Assembly: GCA_016875635.1 (NCBI GenBank)
Contig: VGPD01000001.1
Coordinates: 45,641 to 109,640 of the forward strand
Direction of reading: 5' to 3'
DNA: 64,000 bases
DNA from: Chloroflexota bacterium
GTDB lineage: Bacteria > Chloroflexota > Dehalococcoidia > UBA2979
The position numbers and the translations under genes are program-made. Shown one piece after another: positions 34,895 through 44,363 of this stretch. A model generated the notes under the pieces. That model was not told the origin of the DNA. It saw only the letters and a program-made list of their open reading frames with translations, and did not search any database. Within the stretch, counting starts at the first letter, position 1. Each line of letters starts with the position of its first letter.

Positions 34895-35623
34895 CTACGG
34901 CAGCCGTGTGCCGAGCCCCTTCAGTTCGTCCAACTCCCACTGCGCCACGTCGCCGGTCTCAGCCTTCAGCCGCCAGGCGACGTTGAACATGTATGCGGCG
35001 AACGACCACTGCGCCGCCGTCATCGTCCGCGGCAGGCGGTTTGACCGATCGCGCCAGCGGAGCAGGGGCGACCACTCCGGGCAGATCATGATGTCCACCC
35101 AGGTGCAGGCGCGCTGGTACGTGGTGTGCGGGATGACGTGCCAGTCCTGTTTGATGAGTTCGTCATCTGTCACGGTGCTGAAGATCGGGAATTCGCTGCA
35201 TGCGGAATGGCGAGGGCTCCCGAAGAGGCCGCACCGCGTCGTGCCGTCCTTTTCCAGTTCGAGCGCGCGGCAGACAAACGCGGGGCCGTCGCCTTTCGCA
35301 TCCTCATCGCGCCATGCGCGTGGCTTCCCGGCCCTGGTCAGGGGGATGATCAACGGCTCACCACCGTTGAACTTCTTCCACTGGTGCTTCGGCAGGCGTC
35401 CGAAGGTGTACAGGTGCAGCGGCTCGGCGTCGCTGCGGGTGGAGGTGCAGCAGCCGCCGCAGAAGTTGCACTCCCACGAACGCGCCTCCTCCAGCGTGAC
35501 GTAGCGGAAGTTCGCTGGCGGCGTGCTGAAGCGGTCGTTCTCGTTGTACGTGTGGTCGGGGGCGCGGAGCGGAGTGTCTGCGGGCACGCCGTCGTACGAG
35601 TTATGCGGTCGGGGCAACTGCAC
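34895..35623 (-). CDS. YkgJ-type cysteine-cluster protein
   Basis: This 242-residue protein carries C-x2-C-x2-CC near residues 52-59 (WECNFCGGCCTST) and later cysteines (FVCRALE, RCGLFG, HSACSEFP). This is the layout of the YkgJ/Fe-S or zinc cluster family (PF03692). The role is unknown; such proteins are proposed to bind Zn or an Fe-S cluster. I prefer the GTG at 35623, 7 nt after AGAGAGG, over the adjacent GTG at 35629 and the much longer track start at 35707. Confidence 0.78.
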   Translation of the reverse strand: MQLPRPHNSYDGVPADTPLRAPDHTYNENDRFSTPPANFRYVTLEEARSWECNFCGGCCTSTRSDAEPLHLYTFGRLPKHQWKKFNGGEPLIIPLTRAGKPRAWRDEDAKGDGPAFVCRALELEKDGTTRCGLFGSPRHSACSEFPIFSTVTDDELIKQDWHVIPHTTYQRACTWVDIMICPEWSPLLRWRDRSNRLPRTMTAAQWSFAAYMFNVAWRLKAETGDVAQWELDELKGLGTRLP

Positions 35624-35741
35624 GCTCACGCCTCTCTCGACGCCGAGCGCACCGCGGCTCGACCGTTGATGCGATGGATCATCGCACCGACCTGACCCCC
35701 CCGCCATCGGGGCGCGTGATCCGGTGACTACCAGACGGGGA

Positions 35742-36917
35742 TTAGCCCCGCGGAAGCCCGAGGCCGCGCTGGGCGATGATGTTGCGCTGCACCTCGGAGG
35801 TGCCCGCCGTGATCGTCGACGCCACGGCGCTCAGGTAGAGCCTCGAGTAGGCGCCGCCGAGGCGGGCATACGGTGAGCCGGGCATCAACTGACCGGCCGG
35901 GCCCAGTAACTGCATCCCCGTTTGCGCGACGCGCTGGGTCAGTTCGGAGCCATACAGTTTCGAGACGCTCGCCTCGTGGTTCGGCTGGACGCCCTGCTGC
36001 TGCAGGAACGGGATGCGGTAGGCGACGTTGAAGCCCACCTGAAGCTCGATCCAACGGTCGGCGAGTTCGTAGCGCGCGTTCGGGTTGCGCGACATCAGGC
36101 TCTTCTCGTCCTTTGCCGCCTCCACGAGACGTTCGATGTCGCGCTTGCCGCGCGAGAACGCCGCTACGCCGGAACGTTCGAAGTCCAGGGTGGCCGCGAC
36201 CTGGTACCAGCCACGGTTCTCCTGGCCGATTAGGTTCTCTGAGGAGATCCGCACGTTGTCGAAGTGGACCTCGTTCAACGTCTGGCCGCCGGACATGTCC
36301 TCGATGGGCTGGACGGAGATGCCGGCGGAGTCCATCGGAAGGGCAAACATCGAGAGGCCGCGGTGCTTCGCGGCGTGCGGGTCGGTCCGCGCGGCGAGGA
36401 GGCCCATCGAGGCCTCCTGCGCGCCGCTCGCCCAGATCTTCGTACCGTTAATGACGTACTCATCGCCGTCGCGGATGGCGCGCGTCTGGAGCGCCGCAAG
36501 GTCGGAGCCGGCGCCCGGTTCGGAGTAGAGGGTGGTCCAGGTGTCGTCGCCACCCGCGATGCGGGGCAGGTAGAGCTTCTTCTGTTCCTCACTGCCGTAC
36601 ATCATCAGCGCCGGCCCGACCCATGCCACGCCGGCGCCGCCCCCGCCCGGCATCCGGGCGTAGGCGGTCTCCTCGTTCATGATCATCTGCTGGACCTGGC
36701 CCGCCCCGGCGCCGCCGAACTGCTCCGGCCAGGCGAGGGCCAGCCACCGCTGGTCGGCCAACCCCTTGGAGACCGCCTGGGCGAGGGCGGCCCGCTCCTC
36801 GCGGCTCACCTCGCCGGTGAAGTCGCGGTCACCCCATCCCTGCGGCAGACGCTGCGCGAGGAATGCGCGCAACTGCTCGCGGAACCGCTCTTCCTCCGGG
36901 GTAAAGGCGAAATCCAT
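35742..36917 (-). CDS. Acyl-CoA dehydrogenase
   Basis: The family oxidises acyl-CoA to trans-2-enoyl-CoA with FAD and electron-transferring flavoprotein. The 391-residue protein shows the N-terminal helical domain, the FAD/substrate motifs TTLYSEPGAGSDLA and YVINGTKIWASGA, and the C-terminal ITAGTSEVQRNIIAQRGLGLPR. The substrate chain is unknown. It is not in a cluster with other beta-oxidation genes. A related C-terminal fragment sits at 53.3 kb. The perfect palindrome at 36967-36978 lies about 50 bp upstream and could bind a regulator. Confidence 0.93.
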   Translation of the reverse strand: MDFAFTPEEERFREQLRAFLAQRLPQGWGDRDFTGEVSREERAALAQAVSKGLADQRWLALAWPEQFGGAGAGQVQQMIMNEETAYARMPGGGGAGVAWVGPALMMYGSEEQKKLYLPRIAGGDDTWTTLYSEPGAGSDLAALQTRAIRDGDEYVINGTKIWASGAQEASMGLLAARTDPHAAKHRGLSMFALPMDSAGISVQPIEDMSGGQTLNEVHFDNVRISSENLIGQENRGWYQVAATLDFERSGVAAFSRGKRDIERLVEAAKDEKSLMSRNPNARYELADRWIELQVGFNVAYRIPFLQQQGVQPNHEASVSKLYGSELTQRVAQTGMQLLGPAGQLMPGSPYARLGGAYSRLYLSAVASTITAGTSEVQRNIIAQRGLGLPRG

Positions 36918-36966
36918 CCTGAGACCTCCGCTGGGGACGGGGGCGACCGGGGCGTTCGGTGCCGCT

Positions 36967-36978
36967 ACACGCGCGTGT
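36967..36978. promoter_or_regulatory. Palindrome upstream of the acyl-CoA dehydrogenase
   Basis: ACACGCGCGTGT is a perfect 12-bp palindrome in the divergent interval between the dehydrogenase and prs. TetR-family regulators of fatty-acid genes often bind such sites, but no regulator gene is nearby and a 12-bp palindrome in G+C-rich DNA can be chance. Confidence 0.3.
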
Positions 36979-37151
36979 GGTCCGCCCTCGGCCTGTGCTC
37001 TATGAGTTTAGCGCGGCCGCCACTCAACCGCCGCGATCCAGACCGCCCGCCCGTTCCTCAGCGCATTCGACCTCCGAGCGTTAGATTTTGGCGCGCGGCT
37101 CCAAAGAGGCCGAGTGGTAGGATCGATGTCCCCGGTGTGAGGAGTACTCCC

Positions 37152-38096
37152 GTGTTCCAGGAGATGGCCATCTTCACGGGCAATTCGCACCGTGCGCTCG
37201 CGGAGTCCGTCGCCCGCCATCTGGAGATGGCCCTCGGCGACTGCGAGGTCTTCCAGTTCTCGAACGAGGAAGTCTTCGTCCGCTACCTGGACAACATCCG
37301 GGAGCGCGATGTTTTCATCATCCAGCCGATCGTCTCCCCGGTGAACACGCGGCTGATGGAACTGCTGATCATGATCGACGCCGCCAAGCGCGCCTCAGCG
37401 GGCCGGATCACCGCCGTCATCCCGTATTACGCATACGGTCGCTCCGACAAGAAGGACCAGCCGCGCGTCCCCGTCACCGCCCGCCTGCTCGCGAACTTCA
37501 TCGAGGTCGCCGGCGCCAGCCGCGTCCTGACGATCGACATGCACGCCGGCCAGATCCAGGGGTTCTTCAACATCCCGCTGGACGAGTTGACCGCCTTCCC
37601 CCTGATCGCCGAGTACCTCCGCTCCGAGTCCTTCAGCGCCCCGACGATGGTGGCCCCGGACGTCGGCCGCGCCAAACTGGCGCGGGACATCGCCTCCCGG
37701 TTGAACTGCGACATCGCGATCGTGGACAAGAAGCGGACCGGCAACAACGAGCACGCCGAGGCGATGACGCTGATCGGCGACGTCGCCGGGCGCGACTGCC
37801 TGGTCGTGGACGACGAGATCCTGACGGGCGGCACGGTCGCCTCCGCCGTCCGGCTGCTGCGTGAGCGGGGCGCACGGTCCGTCCGCGTCGCCTGCGTCCA
37901 TCCGGTCATGTCCGCCAGGGCGTTCGAGGCACTCGACATCCCCGAGGTGGACGAGATCGTGTTCACGGATACTCTCCCGCTCGTCCACGGGCAGTTCAAG
38001 ACCGTACCCACCCGCGTGCTGAGCGTCGCCCCTCTGATCGGCGACGCCATGCACCGCATCCACACGGGCGGCTCCGTCGGCGCGTTGTTCCGGTAG
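37152..38096 (+). CDS. prs: Ribose-phosphate pyrophosphokinase
   Basis: Prs makes PRPP from ribose 5-phosphate and ATP, feeding purine, pyrimidine, His, Trp and NAD synthesis. The 314-residue protein shows IFTGNSHRALAE, the YYAYGRSDKKDQPR flexible-loop region, TIDMHAGQIQGFF and the PRPP loop in a variant form, CLVVDDEILTGGT (usually DDMIDTAGT). GTG 37152 follows AGGAGT by 6 nt and gives MFQEMAIF; the ATG at 37164 is an alternative. The track's 610-residue version reads through the opposite gene. A 35-nt gap leads to secA. Confidence 0.95.
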   Translation: MFQEMAIFTGNSHRALAESVARHLEMALGDCEVFQFSNEEVFVRYLDNIRERDVFIIQPIVSPVNTRLMELLIMIDAAKRASAGRITAVIPYYAYGRSDKKDQPRVPVTARLLANFIEVAGASRVLTIDMHAGQIQGFFNIPLDELTAFPLIAEYLRSESFSAPTMVAPDVGRAKLARDIASRLNCDIAIVDKKRTGNNEHAEAMTLIGDVAGRDCLVVDDEILTGGTVASAVRLLRERGARSVRVACVHPVMSARAFEALDIPEVDEIVFTDTLPLVHGQFKTVPTRVLSVAPLIGDAMHRIHTGGSVGALFR

Positions 38097-38131
38097 GACG
38101 CCGTGGCTGAGGCCCGAGAGCGAGAACTTCG

Positions 38132-40714
38132 ATGGTGAGTATTTTCCGGAAGATCCTGGGCGGGGGCGACTCCAACGACCGTGTCGTGAAGGACATGGGG
38201 CCGTTGATCGCGAGCATCAACTCGCTCGAGCCGGAGATGCAGGCGCTCGACAGCGCTGCGCTGGCCGCGAAGACCGGGGAGTTCCGCGCCCGCCTCGCCG
38301 CCGGTGAGACCCTCGACGACCTGCTGCCGGAGGCGTTCGCCGTCGCGCGCGAGGCGATCCACCGCACGATGGGCCAACGCCCGTACGACGTGCAGATGAT
38401 CGGGGCGATCACCCTGCACCGCGGCGAGATCGCTGAGATGAAGACCGGCGAGGGCAAGACCCTCGTCTCCATCATCGCGATCTACCTGAACGCCCTCGAC
38501 GGCGAGGGCATCCACGCGGTCACGGTGAACGACTACCTCGCCCGGCGCGACGCGCAGTGGTACACGCCGGCGCTCGACCTGCTCGGCATCACCGTGGGCG
38601 TCATCCAGAACCAGGGTGCGTACGTGTACTCGCGCGACGTGGTGAGCGAGCAGTCGACGTTCGAGCACCTCATCCCCGTGAACCGGGCCGAGGCGTACGC
38701 GACTGACGTCACGTACGGCACGAACAACGAGTTCGGGTTCGACTATCTGCGCGACAACATGGCGACCACCCTCGGCAACCGCGTCCAGCGCAGCCGTCAC
38801 TTCGCCGTGGTCGACGAGGCGGACTCCATCCTCATCGACGAGGCGCGGACGCCGCTGATCATCTCCGGCCCGGCGCAGGACGACACCAGCCTCTACCCGC
38901 GCTTCGCGAAGATCGTCCCGATGCTCCAGGAGGGCGTCCACTACAACGTGGAACTCCGTCACCGCGCCGTGAACCTCACCGAGGCGGGCGTGGAGATGCT
39001 GGAGAAGGCGCTCGGGATCGCCAACATCTACTCGCTGGAGAACTTCCGCCTCACCCGTTACATGGAGGCCGCCCTGAAGGCGCAGGTCCTCTACCAGCGC
39101 GACCACGACTACGTGGTGAAGGACGGCGAGGTCATCATCGTGGACGCCTTCACCGGGCGCCTGATGGAGGGCCGGCGCTGGTCGGACGGCCTCCACCAGG
39201 CGGTCGAGGCGAAGGAGGGCGTGAAGATCCAGCAGGAGACCGTGACGTACGCCACGATCACGATCCAGAACTACTTCCGTCTCTACGACAAACTCGCCGG
39301 CATGACCGGTACCGCCGTGACCGAGGCGGAAGAGCTCGACAAGATCTACAAGCTCGACGTTACGGTCATCCCACCGAACCGCCCGGTGGTCCGCGACGAC
39401 ATGCCGGACCTCGTCTACCGCACGCTGGGCGGCAAGTGGCAGGCCGTCGTCGAGGACATCGTCGGGCGGAACGCCGAGGGCCGCCCCGTCCTAGTCGGCA
39501 CCGTCGCGATCGAGACGTCCGAGATGCTCTCCGGGATGCTGAAGCGCCGCAGTATCGACCACGAGGTGCTGAACGCGAAGCAGCACCAGCGCGAGGCGCA
39601 GATTGTGGCGCGCGCGGGCGAACGTGGCGCGGTCACGATCGCCACGAACATGGCCGGCCGCGGCACCGACATCAAGCTGGGCGAAGGGGTCGCCGAGCGC
39701 GGCGGCCTCCACGTCATCGGCACAGAGCGCCACGAGTCGCGCCGGATCGACAACCAGCTGCGCGGCCGCGCCGGCCGCCAGGGCGACCCCGGCTCCACGC
39801 GCTTCTATGTCTCGTTCGAGGACGAGATCATGAAGCGGTTCGCGCCGGAGTGGCTGCCCGGCCTGATGGCCCGCATGGGCATGGACGACGAGACCCCGCT
39901 CGAGTCCAAGATGGTGACGAAGGCGATCGAGCAGGCCCAGCAGCGCGTCGAGTCCTACAACTTCGACACCCGCAAGCACGTGGTCGAGTACGACGACGTG
40001 ATGAACACGCACCGCGACGTCGTTTACAACGAGCGCGACAAGGTGCTCCGCGGCGAGTCGATGCGCGACACGGTCATGGACATGCTCGAGCAGGAGGTCG
40101 AGGAACTCGCCTCGATCTACCTCGGCCCGGACCCCGACCCGGAGGCGTTCCGCGCCGGCATCGACGCGCTCGCCGACCTGCAGCCGGACGAATTGCCGGT
40201 CGAGTCGATCACCAACGCCGCCGACGCCACCGATGCCGCGCTGGAGATCGTGGACGCGCGCTACCTCGCGCTCGAGGAGAGCGTGGGGGAAGAGACGCAG
40301 CGGCTCGTCGAGCGGCTCGTCATCCTGCGCACGATCGACACCCTCTGGGTGGAGCACCTGACGGCCGTGGAGGAGATGCGCCAGGGCATCGGGCTCCGCG
40401 CCTACGGACAGAGCGACCCGCTGGTCGCGTACAAGCGGGAAGCCCTGGATATGTGGGACCAGTTCCGGGAGCGGATCCGGCAGCACGTCGCCCGCCAGAT
40501 CCTCCACGCCCGTATCGCCCCCCAGGCCGCCGCCGAGGCGATGGCGCAGGAGCGCGCCCCTCAGCACGTCCAGCAGTCCGGCCCCGGCGACCCGGACGGC
40601 GCCGGCGACGCCCCGACCACCGTGACCGCCACCCGCGTCACGGCGAAGGTGGGACGGAACGACCCCTGCCCCTGCGGCAGCGGCAAAAAATACAAGCGCT
40701 GCCACGGTATGTAG
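38132..40714 (+). CDS. secA: Protein translocase ATPase subunit SecA
   Basis: SecA drives preproteins through SecYEG. The 860-residue protein has Walker A ([11 protein letters not shown]), the DEAD-like [18 protein letters not shown], the preprotein-binding domain and the second helicase domain ([27 protein letters not shown]). The C-terminal zinc-binding SEC-C motif is [17 protein letters not shown]. The ATG at 38132 lies 35 nt after prs. The length is normal for a SecA without large insertions. Confidence 0.98.
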   Translation: MVSIFRKILGGGDSNDRVVKDMGPLIASINSLEPEMQALDSAALAAKTGEFRARLAAGETLDDLLPEAFAVAREAIHRTMGQRPYDVQMIGAITLHRGEIAEMKTGEGKTLVSIIAIYLNALDGEGIHAVTVNDYLARRDAQWYTPALDLLGITVGVIQNQGAYVYSRDVVSEQSTFEHLIPVNRAEAYATDVTYGTNNEFGFDYLRDNMATTLGNRVQRSRHFAVVDEADSILIDEARTPLIISGPAQDDTSLYPRFAKIVPMLQEGVHYNVELRHRAVNLTEAGVEMLEKALGIANIYSLENFRLTRYMEAALKAQVLYQRDHDYVVKDGEVIIVDAFTGRLMEGRRWSDGLHQAVEAKEGVKIQQETVTYATITIQNYFRLYDKLAGMTGTAVTEAEELDKIYKLDVTVIPPNRPVVRDDMPDLVYRTLGGKWQAVVEDIVGRNAEGRPVLVGTVAIETSEMLSGMLKRRSIDHEVLNAKQHQREAQIVARAGERGAVTIATNMAGRGTDIKLGEGVAERGGLHVIGTERHESRRIDNQLRGRAGRQGDPGSTRFYVSFEDEIMKRFAPEWLPGLMARMGMDDETPLESKMVTKAIEQAQQRVESYNFDTRKHVVEYDDVMNTHRDVVYNERDKVLRGESMRDTVMDMLEQEVEELASIYLGPDPDPEAFRAGIDALADLQPDELPVESITNAADATDAALEIVDARYLALEESVGEETQRLVERLVILRTIDTLWVEHLTAVEEMRQGIGLRAYGQSDPLVAYKREALDMWDQFRERIRQHVARQILHARIAPQAAAEAMAQERAPQHVQQSGPGDPDGAGDAPTTVTATRVTAKVGRNDPCPCGSGKKYKRCHGM

Positions 40715-40718
40715 GTGA

Positions 40719-40805
40719 CCCTCACCCCCAACCCCCTCCCCCTCCATGAGGAGGAGGGGGCTGCCGGAACCCCCTCCCCCTAACCCCTCCCCTCACGGGG
40801 AGGGG
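40719..40805. repeat. G+C-rich intergenic repeat with two hairpins
   Basis: Just after secA, the 13-mer ACCCCCTCCCCCT occurs twice (about 40730 and 40769), each copy leading into a hairpin. The first pairs CCCCCTCC... with GGAGGAGGGGG; the second is a perfect CCCCTCCCC-TCAC-GGGGAGGGG (40784-40805). Such C-run palindromes are scattered between genes in many Chloroflexota. It may also terminate secA transcripts. Confidence 0.6.
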
Positions 40806-40864
40806 AGTTGGCTTCGCTCGAACGACGAACGCTCACCGCTTCATGCAGGCGGGGTAGCAGGGGG

Positions 40865-40932
40865 ACCGCCTCCACCCCTGGGAGCTGCTTCGCCTTTCTG
40901 ACGGTCACCCGTTCCCTGGGAAGGGAGGCGGT
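40865..40932 (+). promoter_or_regulatory. Possible structured leader of the dehydratase operon
   Basis: ACCGCCTCC (40865-40873) can pair with GGAGGCGGT (40924-40932) across about 50 nt that contain further short repeats. A TACTAT -10-like box follows at 40960. The paired arms are only suggestive; no known riboswitch core is recognisable. The rest of the 40806-41064 gap holds no gene that I can see. Confidence 0.25.
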
Positions 40933-41064
40933 GCAAGCGTCACGAGGCACAGAGTGCGCTACTATCCCGCGGGCACCTCGGAAGGGGTGTCTGCGGTAGG
41001 GGCGCGCGCGCACCAGACGGGCGACCGGCCATGGGCGCGACGCGATAGCAGTGGAGGAGGGGCA

Positions 41065-41535
41065 GTGCCAGAACTACCCGACCTGACGCCGGAGATGAAA
41101 GCGGCGGTCGGCAAGCCGGGAGCGCCGACGACCTACGAGGTGACCACCCTCGGCATCCGCACGTTCGCGCGGGCCGTCGGCTACAGGAACCCGATCTACT
41201 TCGACGCCGCGGCGGCGAAGGCGGCGGGGCACAAGGACCTGGTGGCCCCCCCGGGCTACTACGGCATGCCGGTGTACAACCCGAACGCCACGGCTGGCCC
41301 GCGCGCCGACTTCGACTCGCCGTTCACGCGCAACCTCAACGGCGGCACCGGGGTCTACCCGATAGAGCGCGTCTACGCCGGCGACGTCCTGGACGCCGTT
41401 ACAACCCTGGTCGAACTGAAGCTCGAACGCGGCCGGCTGGGCCAGATGCTCATTCGGACATCCGAGACGGTCTACACGCGCAAGTCAGACGGCAAGGTTG
41501 TCGCGAAGACCCGCGGCACCGGGCTGTCCTACTAG
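41065..41535 (+). CDS. MaoC/hot-dog dehydratase subunit, N-terminal type (HadA-like)
   Basis: This 156-residue protein resembles the non-catalytic half of two-part (3R)-hydroxyacyl-ACP dehydratases (FAS1-type dehydratase fold). Typical stretches are TYEVTTLGIRTFARAVGYRNP and VAPPGYYGMP. GTG 41065 has GGAGGAGG 4 nt upstream, so the track's 37-residue extension is rejected. It is followed by the partner subunit after 20 nt. Together they probably dehydrate fatty-acid or CoA intermediates, as HadAB do in mycobacteria. Confidence 0.82.
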   Translation: MPELPDLTPEMKAAVGKPGAPTTYEVTTLGIRTFARAVGYRNPIYFDAAAAKAAGHKDLVAPPGYYGMPVYNPNATAGPRADFDSPFTRNLNGGTGVYPIERVYAGDVLDAVTTLVELKLERGRLGQMLIRTSETVYTRKSDGKVVAKTRGTGLSY

Positions 41536-41555
41536 CGAAGCGCGAGGAGACGACG

Positions 41556-41978
41556 ATGGCACAGACATTCTGGGACGACGTGAAGGAAGGTCAGGAGATC
41601 TCCCTGACCGAACCGACCTCCAGCCAGCGCCTCGTGGTCTGGGCGGCCGCCTCGGGCGACTTCTACCAGATCCACTACGACGACAACTTCGCGAAGGGGA
41701 ACAACCTGCCGGACATCATTGTCCACGGGGCCCTGAAGGGGATGCTCGTCGGCCGTCTGCTGGACGAGTTCGCCGGCGACAAGGGCTCGATCGAGATGTG
41801 GGACGTGTCCTACCGCGGCATGGACAAGGCGCGGGAAGACATCACGATCTGGGGCAAGGTCACTAAGAAGTACCAGGAGGGCGGGAAGAACCTCGTCGAC
41901 CTGGACGTCGGGGTGCGCAAGGTCGACGGCTCGGAGACGACCCCCGGCCGCGCGACGGTGAGCCTGCCGAAGAAGTAA
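41556..41978 (+). CDS. MaoC/hot-dog dehydratase, catalytic subunit (HadB-like)
   Basis: The 140-residue protein has the hydratase-2 motif with catalytic Asp and His, ASGDFYQIHYDDNFAKG, then the helix IIVHGALKGMLVGRLL. The gene directly follows its N-terminal-type partner. No fabZ is visible in the window, so this pair may serve fatty acid elongation. A strong terminator closes the unit. Confidence 0.88.
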   Translation: MAQTFWDDVKEGQEISLTEPTSSQRLVVWAAASGDFYQIHYDDNFAKGNNLPDIIVHGALKGMLVGRLLDEFAGDKGSIEMWDVSYRGMDKAREDITIWGKVTKKYQEGGKNLVDLDVGVRKVDGSETTPGRATVSLPKK

Positions 41979-42004
41979 CGCTCGCCTCGCTGTTTCGAAG
42001 CAAG

Positions 42005-42034
42005 AAGACGCCCGGCCGAGAGGCCGGGCGTCTT
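42005..42034 (+). terminator. Terminator of the dehydratase operon
   Basis: AAGACGCCCGGCC and GGCCGGGCGTCTT form a perfect 13-bp stem with loop GAGA, 26 nt after the stop codon, followed by TGTGTGTG. A strong intrinsic terminator. Confidence 0.88.
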
Positions 42035-42147
42035 TGTGTGTGCGAAGGGGCGTCAGACGCCGGAACTCTCCGGGACAGCCGTACTCGTCCCCTCCGTCTC
42101 GCGCTAACCTCCACTGGCGCGGGAGGGCCGTATGAGACGTCTGGACA

Positions 42148-42861
42148 TCACCCCGAACACGGCAGCCGCTCCACCACAGACGAGAGTTCGGCTCGATCCA
42201 TGGGCGGGACCGCCAGCGGGAACACCTGGAATCGTAGATCCGGATGGCTCACCATGAACCTCAATACGCAATCAGGACGCAAGTAGTCGGCCATCACCAA
42301 CGACTCCTTTGGATTAACAGTCCCAGGCAGCGTCTTTTGAGACCCGATGATGAACAGTCGTGGCCGGCTCTGCGGCACGAAGAAGCGCGCATCGAGCACC
42401 ACTAAGTCGCAGACGTAGCCAAGTTCATTCAACTCTCGGATCGCGTCTTCGAGGTCTTGGCCCGCCTTTGAAGTCGCGAAACTCGGCACATTCTCCAGGA
42501 GCACGGCTTTTGGCCGCCGTCGCTTCATCTCACGGATGACACGCGCGAACTCCCAGAACATGCTCGACTGTTCACCATCAAACCCGGCTCGCTTGCCAGC
42601 CAAAGACAAGTCAGTGCATGGGAATGATGCAGTGGCAACGTCAATATCGGGGATAGAGCCCCCGCTCACGTCACGAACGTCGCCAAGCTGGAAGTCGCTG
42701 GCGTCGAAGTTGGCGGCATACAGCCTGTGCTTGAACGGCTCGATATCGTTGGCGAACACTACACGCCCACCGCAGGGCTCAAGCGCCTTCCGTACCAGCC
42801 CGGCACCAGCGAAGAACTCGGCAACCCGAAAGCCGTCTGGCTTCCCTAGCGTTGTAGTCAT
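42148..42861 (-). CDS. C5 cytosine DNA methyltransferase, apparently truncated at its C-terminus
   Basis: The 237-residue product carries motif I (FRVAEFFAGAGLVRKAL), the catalytic PC loop (ASFPCTDLSLAG), motif VI (LLENVPSF) and motif VIII (QSRPRLFIIG). The C-terminal motifs IX and X, needed to complete the SAM site, are missing; reading stops soon after SSVVERLPCSG. The target-recognition region is also minimal. Base composition is clearly lower in G+C than neighbours. ATG 42861 has GGGGGA 5 nt upstream; the track's start adds lysine/arginine-rich nonsense. No restriction enzyme is next to it. It is likely an inactive remnant of a transferred module. Confidence 0.75.
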   Translation of the reverse strand: MTTTLGKPDGFRVAEFFAGAGLVRKALEPCGGRVVFANDIEPFKHRLYAANFDASDFQLGDVRDVSGGSIPDIDVATASFPCTDLSLAGKRAGFDGEQSSMFWEFARVIREMKRRRPKAVLLENVPSFATSKAGQDLEDAIRELNELGYVCDLVVLDARFFVPQSRPRLFIIGSQKTLPGTVNPKESLVMADYLRPDCVLRFMVSHPDLRFQVFPLAVPPMDRAELSSVVERLPCSG

Positions 42862-42945
42862 CGGTTCCCCCAACCGAATCAAACTATAGAACATACGTCT
42901 TGTCAATTGAAATATGCGCTTGATCTGATTCGAGCGAATTCGCTT

Positions 42946-42990
42946 GCGCCGGTAACTCAGTGGATAAAGTATCAGTCTCCAAACTGACAC
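42946..42990 (+). other. Broken tRNA (5' half, CCA-type anticodon region)
   Basis: GCGCCGG-TAACTCAGTGGATAAAGTA-TCAGTCTCCAAACTGA has the order of an acceptor 5' strand, D-arm and anticodon arm with CCA (tRNA-Trp-like). The anticodon loop is one base short and no T-arm (GGTTCGA) or 3' acceptor strand follows before lysA. It is therefore a remnant, at the edge of the low-G+C methyltransferase segment. Integration into a tRNA gene is the likely history. Confidence 0.5.
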
Positions 42991-43011
42991 TTACCGCCGA
43001 ACCATCCGACC

Positions 43012-44289
43012 TCACAGCGGCTCGTGGCACTCCATGCGCAGGATGTCGTCCAGCGACTCGCGGCGGGCGATGAGGGTGGCGCGGTCGCCTTCCCACGCGA
43101 CCTGTGCGGCGCGGCCCATCGAGACGTAGTTCGAGGACATCGCCGCGCCGTAGGCGCCGGCGTCGTGCAGGACGAGCAGGTCGCCGGGTTCGGGGCGACC
43201 GAGGGCGCGCGGGACGAGGAGTTCCTGGTCGTCGCGGGTGAAGACGTCGCCGCTCTCGCAGAGGGGGCCGGCCACCACCAGCGGCTCGGGTGTCCTTGAT
43301 GCCCCGCGGCCGACGATCGAGATCTCGTGGTAGGAGCCGTACATCGCGGGGCGGATGAGGTCGTTGAATCCGGCGTCCACCATGACGAAGCGGTGGCCGG
43401 GACCCTTCTCGTTGGTGCGCGTCTCCTTCACGTCATGGACGCGTGCGACGAGGACCGCCATCCCGGCGACGGGGTAGCGGCCCGGTTCGATCTCGATCGC
43501 GACGGGGTGGCCCGCCGCCTCCGACAGCGTCGAGGCGGCCTCCAGCATCAGCGTGCGGTAGCCGCCGAGGTCGTACCGCTCGCCCTCGATGCGGTAGGGG
43601 TGCGGGATGCCGCCGCCGAGGTTCACGGAGGTCACGTCCGGGAAGCGCTGGAGCAGATCGTCGAAGACGCCGACCAGCCGGCTCATGTTCCGGTCGAACT
43701 CGCCGATCTCGGGGCCGGTGCCGACGTGCGCGTGGAGGCCGACCACCGGGAACCCGGCGCTCTGCGCGAGGGCGGCGACGGCTTCGATCTCCTCGTACCA
43801 GATCCCGTGCTTCGAGGAGGGGCCGCCGGTGTCGCACGCCTCGACGTGGCCGTGGCCGAAGCCGGGGTTCACGCGGATCGCGATCGGGCCTCGATACCCG
43901 GCCTCGTGCAGTTCGCGGATCATCCCCGGTGAGCCGATGTTTGGCAGGATGCCGTGGCCGACGACGGCGTCCAGCGCGTTGTCGCGGAAGACGTCGGCGG
44001 TGAACATGATCACCGGCGGCTCGTGTCCGGCGGCGAAGCCCGCGCGCATCGCCCGTTCGACCTCGTTGCCGCTGACGGCGTCGATCCACAGCCCCGCCTC
44101 GCGCGCGGCGTCGAGGACGTAGCGCGACGAGTTCGCCTTCATCGCGTAACGGCCGTGCAGCGAGGCGCCCGCGGTGGCCGCGGCCACCTCGGCCATGCGC
44201 TCGCGCAGGATCGCGCCGTCGTACAGGTAGAACGGCGTCCCGACCTGCTGGGCGAGGGTTTCGAGGGGGTACTGGGTGAGGTCCATCAT
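43012..44289 (-). CDS. lysA: Diaminopimelate decarboxylase
   Basis: LysA makes lysine from meso-diaminopimelate using PLP. The 425-residue protein shows the PLP lysine in RYAMKANSS, GLHAHVGTG, NLGGGIPHPY, EIEPGRYPVAG and the dimer-interface active-site CESGDVFTRD. The start is one of two adjacent ATGs (44289 or 44286); the track's longer N-terminus lies in the tail of the upstream gene. There is no obvious ribosome binding site. It is separated by 75 bp from the upstream glutamine synthetase on the same strand. Confidence 0.94.
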   Translation of the reverse strand: MMDLTQYPLETLAQQVGTPFYLYDGAILRERMAEVAAATAGASLHGRYAMKANSSRYVLDAAREAGLWIDAVSGNEVERAMRAGFAAGHEPPVIMFTADVFRDNALDAVVGHGILPNIGSPGMIRELHEAGYRGPIAIRVNPGFGHGHVEACDTGGPSSKHGIWYEEIEAVAALAQSAGFPVVGLHAHVGTGPEIGEFDRNMSRLVGVFDDLLQRFPDVTSVNLGGGIPHPYRIEGERYDLGGYRTLMLEAASTLSEAAGHPVAIEIEPGRYPVAGMAVLVARVHDVKETRTNEKGPGHRFVMVDAGFNDLIRPAMYGSYHEISIVGRGASRTPEPLVVAGPLCESGDVFTRDDQELLVPRALGRPEPGDLLVLHDAGAYGAAMSSNYVSMGRAAQVAWEGDRATLIARRESLDDILRMECHEPL

Positions 44290-44363
44290 CGGGAAAATGT
44301 AGACGACAGCGGGCCGGGCCGCAGCGGACGCGTCAGTGCCGGGGCCAGCAGGGGCGGTTGCCG

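Noticed and set aside
36264-38096. 610-aa start for prs
   Set aside because: The first ~296 residues are antisense to the acyl-CoA dehydrogenase; GTG 37152 has a proper ribosome binding site.
37427-39196. 589-aa minus-strand ORF over prs and secA
   Set aside because: Antisense to two core genes; no motif.
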